Assembly (NCBI GenBank): GCA_025766275.1
Contig: JAFKAC010000164.1
Coordinates: 1 to 64,000 of the forward strand
From: Lactarius indigo
Taxonomy: Eukaryota; Basidiomycota; Agaricomycetes; Russulales; Russulaceae
DNA: 64,000 nt
Direction of reading: 5' to 3'
Below are positions 1-11,218 of this stretch, piece by piece. Within the stretch, counting starts at the first letter, position 1; every line of letters begins with the position of its first letter. The notes beneath the pieces were generated by a model. The model was not told the DNA's origin. It did no database searches and was given only the letters and a program-made list of their open reading frames with translations. The translations under genes were made by a program, and so were the position numbers.

Positions 1-1005
1 GATTACCAAATCTTCGTGCAGGTAGGTGGGACAAAGGGTGGCTGACAGTGTGGCTCTGCATAGAGTGGCTTGCCATAAACATGTGGCGAACCTGGTATAA
101 CCCCCAGTATCAAGGGGTCCGCCCCTCCAATGATCTGCATGTGGGAGGCATCTTGTTCTACACCGTTGGGGCCAGTGATGGGGTATGGAATGTGATGGGG
201 TTGTTGATTTGCCCTGAACCCTTCAGGCACAATGATGTGTGCCGGGTCGTCGGTGGTGGTGAATGGATGCAGCGCTGGGTATGTGCACACATCCTCAATA
301 CATGGGGGACCCATCGGTGTAGACGAGCCATGGGGTGACAAGGGGATTATCAGTGTCGTGTTTCGTTTGAAGGAAGGTGTGTCTTGCCGGGTAGTAATCG
401 TCATTGTCATGGCCAGCCTCAGCAGCCGCCATTGCTCCCATCTCTCTCACATCTCTCTCAGTCGGGCCACTGCTGAGTCAAGCTGTTCCTTCTGCCATCC
501 CGCTGCCACCTTCCTCCAACTCTCCAACTTGTACTCCATCAGAGCTTGAATGCTCGTTGTTGCACGGGAAACTTCCATGAACACCAATGAGGTTGTCACT
601 TGGGGGGATGATGGCAATGGGTTCTTGTGTGCCGGCATCGTTTCAGAAGACATGAGGGATGGCATGCTCGTCGTTGAGGGGTTGGATGGGATTGGGGAAG
701 CAGTTGAGAACCGCTGCCCATTCTTGCGCAGTGATGTGGCCCTCTGGTTGTCCAATGGGTGTGTAGGGAGTGAGTTGGGTGTTGGGAACCTCAGTGGCTT
801 TGTCCTTGTCCAGTAGTGTGCTGGCTGCTTGTGTGAGGGAGTCAAGGAGTGCCACTTGGGTGACATGTTGGAGAGGGGAAGTAGGCATCAAAGTAGAGGG
901 TTGTGAGTGAAGAGAGTGAAGGAAGAGGGGATGACTCTTTCCTGTCACCTTGTCCCCTCTTTTAAGCATCCTGCCTTGTACCTGTGACTCCTGATACTGT
1001 CACAG
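1..1005 (-). pseudogene. C-terminal extension of Gyp-A Pol, after the chromodomain
   Basis: This continues from the chromodomain at 1006-1152. Frames at 969-643, 866-447 and 410-3 together give about 330 residues with at least two frame changes. The same order of segments follows the chromodomain in Gyp-B (30549-31431 plus 21106-22088): a LTPYTP motif, a predicted helical segment (EQLDSAVARLREM here), then an IPGSPHVYGKPLYAE block. Gyp-B has IPGSPHLYSQPLYAH, and Gyp-D has a looser match, LPHYGLPLFLLP. The extension is therefore a conserved part of this lineage rather than read-through of flanking DNA. No known domain is recognised and its function is unknown. Confidence 0.55.
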
Positions 1006-4000
1006 GGCCTCTGGTGCAAATACATCATCCTTGTTGACCCACTGGTTCTCCAAGTCTGGGTAGCCCTTCCATTTGATAAGATACTGGAGGCACTTTCCTC
1101 TGCTGAAATGCCAGGTGTCTAGAATTGCCTTGACCTTGTATTCTTCTTTGCCATTGATCAGTTCAGGTGGTGGTCATGTGAAGCTCTCTCCATGAAGGGG
1201 AGTTTGCTTGTAAGGTGTGAGAAGATCAATGTGAAACACTGGGTGGATGCTCCACTGCATGGGAAGTTCCAATCGATAGTTGTAAGGGGACATCACCTGC
1301 ATCACCTGGAATGGTCCGTGGCACCACGCTGTGAGTTTTGCCATGGGCTGATTGGTTCTAAGATGCTTCCCTTCCAGCCACACAAGGTCTCCAATCTTGA
1401 ATTTGGGTGTATCTTTGTTACACACCCAAGCCTCTTGTGCCTTTTTCATGAGGCATTGTGCTTCTTCTCTGGCTTCCTTGAGGTGTGTTAGTTGCTTGGT
1501 CACCTGAGGTATAGGAGATGGCTTATTGGTCCAATCAGCGTGTGGGTCATATCCCATCAGAAGCTGGAATGGTGACTGTTTGGTATGTTCATGCGGCCAA
1601 TTGTTATGTGCAAATTCCACTATAGGCAGATACACAGTCCAATTGTCTTGCTGCTCATTTACCCAAAAGCATAGGTACTGTTTCAGCCACTGATTCGTCC
1701 TTTCTGATTGTCCATCCATTTGTGGGTGATAAGCCATTGATACGTTTTGCTGAATGCCCAAGATTCTACATGCTTTGTGGGCAAACTTTGATGTGAACTG
1801 GGGGTCTCGGTCACTAATGATCTTGTGTGGTAAACCGAAACATTTGAAGATGTGGTTCATGTACAAGATTACTGTCTCTTCTGCTGTAATTTCCTCTCAA
1901 CATGGTATGAAGATCGACACTTTGCTGCAGTCGTGGTCTGTGACTGTAAGGATGCTGTCGTATTGTCCCAACACTGGGAGTTTGGTGATGAAGTCGACTG
2001 CTACTGTTTGAAATGGGGTTGCCTCCAAGATGGGTGTGATCGGATGCAGGGCTGCTCGGATGGGGCATGTGTTTACTTTGTTCTGTTGACATTCTGCGCA
2101 CCCTTGTACGTATTTGTATACATCCTTTCGCAGACGGGGCCACCAATAGTGTCGTTCTACTATGTGTTGGGTTCTTGCAATTCCCGGATGTCCGTGTATT
2201 GGTAGGTTGTGGTGATCGTGTATCAGTACCCATTGCATAGAGTTGGGTCCCATGATCATGAACCTGCCATCCGTGTACCACTCTCCGTTGATCTTCTTCA
2301 GTTGATAGGGGTCTACCCATTGTTTGATGACTGCTTCGTCCTGCTGATGATGTGGCTGTTGCAGATTTGGGTTGACAGTGAGGGTTCTCGCTGTGTTGAT
2401 GGCTTTCATGAAGACTTCCAGTGGTAGTACTGTTACTTCTTCGTTGTCTGCCACGCCTTGGTTGTAATCCGGTCAACGCGACAAGGCATCTGCTCATCCG
2501 TTGTTTTTTCCCTTGATATGGTGAATCTCAAAGTTGTATTCTGAGAGCTCTAGTACTTCCCTTGCCACCCTCCTGCTAATCTTCTGTGGTGTTTTCCAGT
2601 ATTGCAGGTTGAGATGATCAGAGAAGATTTTGATTTTGTGTGGTGCTCCGGCCAAGAGCAGTCTCCAATTTTGTAGCGCTTTGACTATCGCAAGCAGCTC
2701 TAGGTCATAGATGTCATAATTTCTTTCCGCCTCCAAAAGTGTTGCGGAGTAGTAGCCTATAGGATGCTTCTTTCCATCAGCTTTTTGCTGTAATAGTACA
2801 GCTCCCACCATGTATCCCGATGCATCGACTTCCAGTTTGAACGGATCTTGTAACTTCGGGTGTGCGAGTACCGGTTCTTCTGTTACTAGGCATTTGAGGG
2901 TGTTGAATGCTTTGTCTTTGAGCTCTCCCCACTTCCAATCTGCATCTTTCCTTGTTAGTGCGTTCAGAGGTTTGGTGTGAGTTGTGAAGCCACAAATGAA
3001 AAGTCTGTAAAAGTTGCAAAAACCCAAGAAGGATCGTACATCCTTGACCTTGGTTGGTGTTGGCCAATCTTTGATTCCTTGAACTTTTACGGGTCCATGC
3101 GTGTTACCCCCCTTTCAAGGATTACCCTCAGGTAATCCATTTGCAGCTGATGGAAGAGGCACTTCTCCAGTTTGAAGTAAAGGTCATGTTCCTGTGCCAC
3201 ATGCAGGATGTCCTGGACAGCGGCGATGTGGGCTGGCAGATCATGATTGAAGTGAGTGGCAATCCCGATATTGTCCATGTAAACATGTATCATAGTTCCC
3301 AAACGCTCGTGTTTTGCAATCATGTCCCAATAGATGTGGTTCATCATTGTTTGGAAGGTGGCTGGTGAGTTGGTAAGGCCAAAGAACATGACTGTGGGCT
3401 TGAAAAGTCCGAATTTTGTCTTGAACACCACCTTCTCCTGATGTCCGTCTTGAATGCGCACATTGTTATAGCCCCAATGGATGTCCAGCTTGGTGTAGAT
3501 ATGGGCATTGCTGAGATCGAGGATAAGGTCTTGAATGAGCGGTAGCAGGTACTGGTTGCAGATCGTATGGGAGTTAATGACGTGGTAGTCCTGTACCAGG
3601 CGTAGTTTTCCGTCCTTCTTTTTGATGAAGAAGAAGGGCAATGCGTACGGGGATATTGAAGGGTGTAAATACCCTTGTGCCAGCTTCTCTTTGAGAAACT
3701 CCTTCAGCTCCCCCTCCTCCTTCAACGTCATCAGAGAAATTTTACAATCTATTGTGGCCGGCGCAGACAGCTTGAAGTCTATTGCATGGTCCCATGGCCT
3801 GGATGGTGGGAAATGATGCAAGGCTTGTTTGTCAAACAATCTGTGGAACTGCTTGTATTGCTCCAGCAGCACAACAGCTTTTTGTTGTTGCTTGGCCTGT
3901 ATCGCAAACTCGGTTGATGTGGTTGTGCAACCAAAGGTTTCTTCTGCTAGATCATGGAGAATGTCCTCTTTCTCTGCTGTGATTAGGGCTCGTGCCGATG

Positions 4001-4390
4001 TAGGGTGTAATAATCCCTCGTCTGTTGCCAGGACTATGGGGTACATGTTGGGGTGTATAGCCACCTGGGCCCAATTGATGGTTGGTTTGAAAGCACCTAG
4101 CCATGGGTATCCCAGTACCATGTCTTCACTTCCGAGATCTGTGACAAGGAAAGTCGGTTTCTTGATCTGTTGACGTGTTTTCACTTCTAGGTTAACATAA
4201 TGAGTGATTAACCCAGCTTTGTTTTCCGTGTTATCTATATTCCATATCTTGCGTGGCACTTCTAGTGCCTGTACCGGGACACCCACCTGGGTGGCCATAC
4301 TTGGCTTGATGAAGTTATCTGTTGCTCTGGAATCGACCAGAGCTTTGGTTTCAGTCGTTTTGTAATTTGTGTTAACAGTCACTGGAATTC
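1006..4390 (-). pseudogene. pol: Gyp-A pol: protease, RT, RNase H, integrase, chromodomain
   Basis: In minus-strand order: an aspartic protease remnant (4382 downwards), in which the catalytic DSG reads DSR; RT with FFFIKKKDGKLRLVQDY near 3620, where the YMDD box is degraded to YMDN near 3275; RNase H (3027-2494); integrase zinc finger ending CAECQQNK (2454-1897); the integrase core with ISDRDPQF and HPQMDGQSERTNQW (1866-1174); and a chromodomain with LIKWKGYPD (1152-1006). Breaks include a one-base deletion near 3090, a TGA between integrase finger and core near 1897, and a TGA at about 1174 just before the chromodomain. Intact relatives carry arginine or another residue at several of these stops. 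The element encodes reverse transcription and integration, but this copy cannot make a full protein. Confidence 0.9.
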
Positions 4391-4459
4391 ACAGAGATTG
4401 ATGGCGCGTCGTCACTATCACAGAATTACATTTTAAAGCCCTCACCCTGACTGATGGGT

Positions 4460-6471
4460 TCAGGCGCCCTGAAAACCCTCTTTTCCCCACAAATCCTGAA
4501 GGATGAGGTCCTTCACTTCGTCCGTACTATTGGCCACTTGAGTGAGCCACTCCTTTGCTTGTTCGCTTGCGCTTTTGGTACTTGCGGCCTTTATTTGTGT
4601 GGGCGCAGGTGTTGCACATAATGTTGGGGAGGTGTATCCCAGCAACTATGGTTTGTACATTGACCCTTGAGTGTACCTGCCGGTCTCTGTCATCCTGCTA
4701 CTTGGAGGTGCACTGGCTTGCCATGGCCATTGTGTGTGGGGGCAGGAGCAGTTATGTGAGAGATGTCCCGGTTTGTTACAATTATAACAGAGGACGTTCC
4801 TTAGGTCCCTTCTGGATCCCCCTTGCCCCCCACCCCTTGCTCCTGGTCCTCCTTGTGGCAGAAATGGTGGCTGAGGCCATGTGTACGGTGGCTTCCCATA
4901 ATCGATTTCTTCTGAACTGGCTAGTCGCACCTTAGCTTGGTCCACCGATGTGTCCATGGCCCAAGGATTGGTCTGTGGTAGGTTCTGGGGAAGTGCCCAT
5001 CCCGCGTTTCCACTTTGCTTCTTTGGTGGCTGCTGGGTTTTATACCTGTCTAGTTGTGCCTTCAGGTGTATGTAATTCTTCTGTTGTTTGAGGACAGCAT
5101 GTTTCCAGTCATCAAACGTGGTGGGACCGTTGAATTTGAAAGTCTTTTTGAAGAGTTCCTTGGGCAGCCCTGACGTGAAGAGATCAATTGTTTGGGGTTC
5201 AGTGAGGCGATAGTGAGCTTTTCACACTAGCTGTTTGAAGTCATTGACATACTTGTCAATGTCTTCTCCCATCATTTTAAACCCTTTTCTCAGGATTGCT
5301 TGTGCTTGCTCCCATTCCAGTGTGTTTTCAAAATGCTGACTGAAGCCATCGGCTACAGCATTCCATAATTCTCTCGTGTAGGGACTTATCCCTCGTTGAA
5401 TTTGTTGATTGAGCCAGTTCAAGAAGGATAACACCCATTTGCTCACCACCCCTCCCTTGATATAGGAGAGGAATAGAAGGCAGTGTTGGTAGTTGTTCTG
5501 CATGATAGGGGCGTCTAGATTCATGCCCCAGTAGACATGCCACTGCGTGAGAAATGAGTCTACTTTAAGTCTATCCCTGTCAAAAATAGAGGGGGGCTCG
5601 CTGGTTAGTTTTTCCTGATGTCCTCCTTCTGGTGGTCCTCCTCCTGGTGGTCCTCCTCTGGGTGGTCCTCTTGGTAATATATCGAATGGGACTCCTTGAT
5701 CTGGTGGTGGTGGTGGGTCTCCATTTGGTCCTCCAACTCCTGGGGGTAGTTCCAGGATTGGGTACCTTCTCTCTCCTGATGGAGGGTCTCCCCTGTCTGA
5801 TCCGATTGCTCTGAATATTGCCACATCATCTGCAGTCATTCATACGCTGGTTTCTGGATTGATAGGCATGAGGATTTCTTGTGCCTCTCTTTGTATTGCA
5901 CGTGATTCTTTGAGTGCTACTTGTTCCATTGTTTGCATGATTGTTGCCATAAGAGCTGGCGATCATACGTGAATTGGTTCTGGTTCTGTGATATGGGCAG
6001 ACTCAGCTCGTTCTACAAGGAGGTCTTGTATTGCTCCTCCACTGCTTTCGGTTTGGTCTGGTTGTCAATGCTCTTCCTTGTCTTCACTCTGTTCTGTTGC
6101 TTCTGTTACAGCTTCTCCTGTTGAGTGTTCCCGGAGCTGTCTGTTGATGAGACCCCAATCTGCACGGCTGTTAGGTTCTCATGTGTCAATATCGCACTGA
6201 TATCTTAGTCCTGCTGGTCATACTACATCCCAATGTGAATCTATTGGGTTCCACGTAACTTCTGTCCAACACAGTCTGTCAAAGTTGAACTCAACTGGTC
6301 AGAATCTGGTAGGTCCGTTAAACTCTACAAAGTATCCTGCCTCTTCTCCATGGTCTTGCCAATGGGCAGCTTGCAGGAAGTGGGTTGGAACGTTGTGGTC
6401 TCCTCTTCTGGGTAGCATATAGGGACGAAAGTTCATCCACTGGTCTCTGGTTGTTATGGCCACGATGGAAG
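4460..6471 (-). pseudogene. gag: Gyp-A gag with CCHC knuckle
   Basis: The Gag N-terminal region (6470-5840) is readable in pieces with several TGA stops. The next ORF (5839-5222) has a Gly/Pro-rich linker followed by the capsid-like core SIFDRDRLKVDSFLTQWHVY. A CCHC zinc knuckle, CYNCNKPGHLSHNC, lies near 4780 in the 4957-4646 frame, and a short spacer (4645-4460) leads into the protease. The same order occurs in Gyp-B, Gyp-I and Gyp-G. The arginine codon CGA near 5395 (in QRGIS) is intact here but is TGA at the aligned place in Gyp-B and Gyp-G, which makes this copy a useful reference for reading the decay of the others. Confidence 0.8.
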
Positions 6472-6484
6472 ATCTTGGTCTTAA
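6472..6484 (-). promoter_or_regulatory. Gyp-A primer-binding site (self-priming type)
   Basis: Directly after the LTR on the minus strand lies TTAAGACCAAGAT. Its last 11 bases are the reverse complement of ATCTTGGTCTT, which occurs inside the LTR near the expected transcript start. This matches the self-priming design known from Tf1/sushi elements rather than a tRNA 3' end. Confidence 0.7.
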
Positions 6485-6985
6485 TGTAATGTTGTCACAA
6501 CATTAGCTCAACTTGAGCTTGATGAGGCGGTAACCACTTAGCAGATAATCATGACTGCATGAAGGCATGTGTTCCTATCTTAGTGAATGCGTGAAGGCAC
6601 ACTTGTAGGACTTCAGTCACTTGACAAGATGAAGTGAAACTTTAGAGAGAAAGAGTTGGAAAGGAAACAGTGACAATTCAAGAAGACCAAGATGGTGTAT
6701 CTTGGTCTTTGCCAACTACCTTAAATACAAGTTGAGCAGGCTTCAAGCGCTGCTATGAGTCACAGTAAAGTAGTGTCCAACATATCGCAGAAACAACACA
6801 AACCCTAATACAACTAGTACCTGTACTAGTATTGAGTCATACCATCAGTCAGTTATCACGTGCAATCTCCTATTGTACTACCATATCACCACCATAAAGG
6901 CCTAAGGCCACGAGTCCGTGACTAATCTACCTTACTGCTGTAGTGACAACTGGTACAGTAAGGGTCCACAAGTCAGAACGTAACA
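6485..6985 (-). repeat. Gyp-A 5' LTR (LTR family alpha)
   Basis: A 501-bp LTR with TG...CA ends (TGTTACG...ATTACA on the minus strand). It contains the hairpin AAGACCAAGAT/ATCTTGGTCTT shared by the alpha LTRs at 20668, 37573, 45567 and 46280. It lies immediately upstream of the primer-binding site of Gyp-A. Confidence 0.9.
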
Positions 6986-7442
6986 CCAATGGAGGTGACG
7001 GTAATACAGAATTACCATTGCACCATTCAATAAACACCATGTGCTGGTGCATTGCCTCTTGGCACTCCAGCCAAGTTGTCATTTGTTTGTACTTGTTTTT
7101 GAAGTTTGTTGCACAGTAAGCATTCTTGGTCAAGTTGATGTGAAGTTGTTCTGAATGCTCGGTGTTATAATCATCTGTGGCACCGAAAAGTGAGATAGAT
7201 CTGGTGTAATGGAGAAGACTGTGGAGCTTGGGAATATTGAAGTGTTCCCAGACTCCAAACTCGATAAAAATGTCTTTGTTTTCGTGAAATCAGCACAGTG
7301 TGGCATCAATCGCTTTGAGACTTTCTGTGGTGTGTACATGATACTGAGAAAGATAGATGAAATCAAGAAGTGCTCGCACTGTGCAGGACAACTTGAAGCG
7401 TGCTGAAGACTGATTTCCTGGAAGAGGCATGTCCACCACAAC
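6986..7442 (-). pseudogene. Plavaka-type transposase, C-terminal fragment
   Basis: On the minus strand a frame reads VVDMPLPGN, then VRALLDFIYLSQYHVHTTES, FHENKDIFIEFGVWEHFNIP, KLHSLLHYTRSISLFGATDD, YNTEHSEQLHINLTKNAYCA and KYKQMTTWLECQEAMHQH. From general knowledge this block order is typical of the C-terminal part of basidiomycete Plavaka (CACTA-related) transposases. One TGA interrupts it just before FHENKD, where the family usually has arginine, consistent with CGA to TGA decay. The fragment is bounded on the left by the Gyp-A LTR and on the right by an alpha LTR remnant, so the rest of the gene has been displaced or lost. It is not functional here. Confidence 0.7.
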
Positions 7443-7781
7443 TGTAACACCATCACGACGTTAGCTTGACTTGAGCTCCTGGACGAGGCAACTTTACTTA
7501 GCTAAGCACATCAAGGATGTATGGCATGAAGGCAATCCTAGATGTTTGAAGACACTAGGCAATAATCTGTACTCTCCTTATAACAAGAGAGAGACTTGAG
7601 TCGAAAGTGAGATGAAACAAGAGAAGTGACAATTGAAGAAGACCAAGATGGCATGTCTTGGTCTTCATATGCTAGGTTAAATACAAGAAGAGCAGGCTTT
7701 CAAGCTGCTATGAGTCACCATAGATAGCGTCCAACGTATCGTGTAAGTACCACAATCCTAATACTACTACTACCTGTACTA
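7443..7781 (-). repeat. Truncated alpha LTR
   Basis: It starts TGTAACACC and follows the alpha LTR sequence (compare 20668-21105) for about 340 bp. It then stops where the LTR of element F begins at 7782. The missing 3' part should lie beyond the right end of F, but I could not find it. Confidence 0.8.
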
Positions 7782-8455
7782 TGTCACAAACTCCCCTGTT
7801 ACCTTTCCTTTTCTGTCCTTATCTGATCCATCTCCTTTCTTGGACATTACCTTTCTTGAACCTATGTTTCTCCTTTATCTGATTGTTCTAGCACTTTCTG
7901 TGCTATTCTTATCCACCTTCTTGTCGCCTTGCTGGCATGACACCATCTTGCATGATACTAGCATCATCTTGCCAGCACATCATTCTATCTATAGCAACCA
8001 GTAGCATTATGCACTCAGGTGCAATCCTGTACTATATAAGGACTCCTGCAGTGTGCCTTAGCTCCTTAGCTTTGGCTTAATCAACTATCTGCATTGTATC
8101 TCCACTGCCTCCTTGAGTGCCTCAGTCCCTTCAGCACTCAAGCCCTTGACCCAGAACCTCTGACCCTTGACCTGTACCCCCTTTGGGTCATTCCCCTCTC
8201 AGCCTCTGTGCAGGCTTCCCCTTGACTTCGCTCTTACCCTCCCCCCGTCTTACTGGTCAGCCCAGTGACATGTGACCTTTGGACTTAAGCCTCCATGCTC
8301 GTCCATGATTGTTACAGACTCAGTCACCTTAGCACTGGGGCTGGTACAGAAGATCTTAGGAGTCGTTGCACTCAGTGCCGATCCAACTTGGCTATCAACT
8401 GCCACGTGACAGGAAGCCATTACAGAATGACACATGCCCCCGCAGAGGTGTGACA
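7782..8455 (+). repeat. Element F 5' LTR
   Basis: TGTCACAAAC...GGTGTGACA, 674 bp. A TATATAA box lies at about 8033-8039, and TAGCTTTGGCTT at 8067-8078 is the likely transcript start region, because the primer-binding site right after the LTR is complementary to it. Confidence 0.75.
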
Positions 8456-8469
8456 TAAGCCAAAGCTAC
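8456..8469 (+). promoter_or_regulatory. Element F primer-binding site (self-priming type)
   Basis: TAAGCCAAAGCTAC. AAGCCAAAGCTA is the exact reverse complement of TAGCTTTGGCTT at 8067-8078 in the LTR. Confidence 0.7.
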
Positions 8470-8712
8470 TCAGAACCTAGCCAACGCACCGGCCAGGACC
8501 CCAGAAGAAGAACCATCAATAGTGACACTTGCTAGTGCACTAGTACCACCAATGTACACCCAGAACTGCTCGCCACACCCTGGGAGCACCCGACAGAACT
8601 CTGAAGAAACTCCAGCATGCCATTGATGCACCAGACACAAGGGATGACCTCTGAAGAGAGGAGGAATGCCTACAAGGCATGATGAGCACGACGCCAGCTA
8701 TGACGAGGAGGA

Positions 8713-9357
8713 GTGACAGCAGCACCCTCCACTCCAAAGGCCAACATAACCCCGGCACCAGATAGGACAGAGAAGGGCATGATGCCCCAGTCTGAGATGA
8801 CCTACCCCCTCAGCATTGATCTGAGTGGTGTAGCTGCAGCAGAAGAAGAACCCTACCAACCAGAAAAAGAGGCATACAACATGGCAATGGTAGACGACGT
8901 ATCAGAGTGGGTAGTCAGGAGACACCTTGAACAATGACTTGGCATGATAGAAGACAAAGCCCCTACTAGGGGAGACGCATTCATACCAGACAAGGCTCCA
9001 GAACTAGAAAAGATGTTGATCAATTCAGAAGAACCTGAATGGGTAGCCAGGAGACGCCTTGCACCCACACAACAATCCGATATGATAGAAGTCGAAGCTC
9101 CCATTGGGAGAGACACCTTTGTATTGGAAAAGACCCTAGAACCCGAATGGACAACTAGAGGACAGGTGACAATAGCCTGCACACCCTGGACCCCAGTGAT
9201 TGAACTGGGCGATGAGAGGAACTCACCTGGAAGCCCAGAATGGACTACCATGTCCTACAAAAAGCCAACCAGTCACCACGCCAGCCCTATTAACAGAAGA
9301 CATGAGCATGAGATGACTAGGAGTCAAAACGAACCAGAAAGAAGTCGCAGTGGATGA
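8713..9357 (+). pseudogene. Repeat-containing ORF of element F, one in-frame stop
   Basis: Two consecutive frames (8713-8937 and 8944-9357) differ by one TGA at about 8935. The product contains a repeat of roughly 46 residues: SEWVVRRHL... and PEWVARRRL... are each followed by MIEDKAPTRGDAFI or MIEVEAPIGRDTFV. The second half of the repeat resembles the protease-RT linker of Gyp-H near 13430 (EAPTGR followed by a residue run related to DAFV), so this ORF may derive from a gypsy Pol linker. No catalytic domain is visible and no function can be assigned. Confidence 0.4.
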
Positions 9358-9408
9358 CCTTGATGGAGAGGAAGCCCTGACTCAGAAACAGGTTCCCGAG
9401 CACCCAGA

Positions 9409-10551
9409 ATGGACATGGGAGGGGACCAAAGGACCAGGAAACTTGATGAAAATCCGATAAGTCAAAGCCCTTTTAAGGGAGACGCATGGGAATTCACAGA
9501 GAAAAGTAGGATGCTTCTGAAAACATTAAGAAGCAACCCTGAATTTACTGCCCTCCCTCAAAATGAACAGCGGTTGCTACTCGCTGAACTAATGGAAGGC
9601 AACAAGGATTTGTGTGGTTTGAAAGAAGATGACCTACCGATCTGGCTCAAGGAAGGCAAAAATGAGGTAGAAGCCTCCATCCTACCCGAAGGGAATGACA
9701 GTTGGAAGGAAAATAATGACGCTGCTGAAAGACATGATCAGGAAAGTCGAAACCCATGCATAGGCCAAGCATGTGGAGACACATTGATCAAACGGAGTCA
9801 AGAACTCCTAGAAGTACTGCAAAGAAACCCCGAGTTTGCAGTCCTTCCCCAAAGCGAACAATGGCTGGTGCTTGCTGAGCTGTTGGAGAACGAACACCTC
9901 CTTGCCCAGTCAGGAGAAGGCAGCTGTAATGATGTGACAAAGACCTTAACAGGAGATTCCCTCCTTAGGCAAGAAAATACCTCCATTTTGCCGGAAGGGG
10001 GTCTCCACCCTGAGGGAACTGATAAGCAACAGTGGCTACTAGAACTTGGGAAGAATGATCGCTGGGCAGACAAACCAGAAGACGATACAAGCCCAGAAAT
10101 GGCTGATTACTGGATCCAGTTAATCAGGAACCTCACGAGAGAAAAATCAAATGAACTTCTTGATGACCTATTGAGGGGAACAACCGATGACCTGCCTGAT
10201 GACGATTTTGACGATTCTACATGGGGCGAAGTGGCCATACAGCTTCCCAACAACAGCTTCACACAAGAAGAAGCCATACACCTAGTTCAGAACAACAATG
10301 AAGGCGCACATCCAGCCAACGACTTGGGGAGCATCTCATCGCTCCAAGGACCGACCTCAACTCAGAGCGACACCTCACCAGCCTGCTTAACAGCGCCCAC
10401 TGTTACTCCTAGTCAGGAACAGTTGGCCAAAGGCACAAGCACAACCAATGGTAAAAGGTTGAGGCCTCTGCACAATCTCCAACAGTATGGAGAGAACTTG
10501 AATGAACGGCACAAAGTTCAAAAAGTGCAATATGAAAATGTTGATAAGTGA
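9409..10551 (+). CDS. Unrecognised 380-residue acidic ORF of element F with a duplicated segment
   Basis: This is the longest uninterrupted ORF of element F. It is rich in Glu, Asp, Leu and Asn. It carries a duplicated segment of about 35 residues: LLKTLRSNPEFTALPQNEQR near residue 36 and LLEVLQRNPEFAVLPQSEQW near residue 132, each followed by LLAELME or VLAELLE. The last residues (VDK, then stop) come from the solo LTR that inserted at 10539. If that LTR is removed and one GAAAA duplication kept, the ORF would end four codons after the junction, so the insertion barely changed the protein. I do not recognise a family; it could be an element-specific structural protein. Confidence 0.45.
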   Translation: MDMGGDQRTRKLDENPISQSPFKGDAWEFTEKSRMLLKTLRSNPEFTALPQNEQRLLLAELMEGNKDLCGLKEDDLPIWLKEGKNEVEASILPEGNDSWKENNDAAERHDQESRNPCIGQACGDTLIKRSQELLEVLQRNPEFAVLPQSEQWLVLAELLENEHLLAQSGEGSCNDVTKTLTGDSLLRQENTSILPEGGLHPEGTDKQQWLLELGKNDRWADKPEDDTSPEMADYWIQLIRNLTREKSNELLDDLLRGTTDDLPDDDFDDSTWGEVAIQLPNNSFTQEEAIHLVQNNNEGAHPANDLGSISSLQGPTSTQSDTSPACLTAPTVTPSQEQLAKGTSTTNGKRLRPLHNLQQYGENLNERHKVQKVQYENVDK

Positions 10552-10724
10552 CCCTTGCGCACTTAGCGGCTCTAACGGACCGGACTCACAGATATGGACT
10601 GCTGTAGATTAATTAGGACCGCTTTAGATTAGATTTGATCTGTACAATCTCGGACTTCTTTATCTATGACATCATGTACAATGACATCACATGGACATAT
10701 TTGCCTGACAACTCCCTGTTGCTG

Positions 10725-11184
10725 TGTCATGAACACCCCATATTTTTCCTCTCTTCTTCTTCCTTCCATTTGCCCCTTCGATTCGTTGCTTCGCAGGCAT
10801 CTGCTTTGCTGGCACTTGCCTCACTTCCTTGCTTTGCTGGCATCCGCTTTGCTGGCATCGACCTTGCTGGCATTGTACTGCCTCGCTGGCACTCCTGGAC
10901 ATTAGCTATATAAACCCCGTAGTACACCCTGTATTTTTTTAGCTTTGGCTTCGTCAATCTACTGTCTTGTCCCTCAGTACCATCCTCTCTTCTCTATCAC
11001 AGCCCTCTTCTCTATAGCCTAGCTCTTGTGCTTGAACAAGAGGACCTTTGCCACTGTCCAGTTGACAGCGGTAATTGTATCAGAACTTAGGAGCCCATCC
11101 ACTCAGTGGGGGTCCAACTCTGAGTCCTTTGCCTTAGGCAGGATCAGTTACAGAACGAACGCACGCCCCAGCAGTGGCGTGACA
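10725..11184 (+). repeat. Gyp-H 5' LTR
   Basis: TGTCATGAAC...GGCGTGACA, 460 bp. TATATAA lies at 10907-10913 and TAGCTTTGGCTT at 10940-10951. The CTTTGCTGGCA-type motif is repeated several times around 10800-10890. Confidence 0.92.
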
Positions 11185-11198
11185 TAAGCCAAAGCTAC
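11185..11198 (+). promoter_or_regulatory. Gyp-H primer-binding site (self-priming type)
   Basis: TAAGCCAAAGCTAC. AAGCCAAAGCTA at 11186-11197 is the exact reverse complement of 10940-10951 in its own LTR. Confidence 0.75.
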
Positions 11199-11218
11199 CG
11201 ACCTCAGAACTAGCCACC

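Larger units (their letters stand above)
1..6985 (-). mobile_element. Gyp-A: decayed chromodomain Ty3/gypsy element, 3' end off the left edge
   Basis: Read on the minus strand, the parts run in gypsy order: LTR (6485-6985), primer-binding site, Gag, protease, RT, RNase H, integrase, chromodomain, and a C-terminal extension that reaches the window edge. The coding sequence is split by stops and frameshifts, so the copy is dead as it stands. Its closest relatives in the window are Gyp-B, Gyp-I and Gyp-G, which share the Gag core with the WHVYWGMNL motif, the LTR family and the primer-binding site. The 3' LTR is expected left of position 1, so the target duplication cannot be checked; the five bases right of the LTR are CCAAT. 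Confidence 0.9.
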
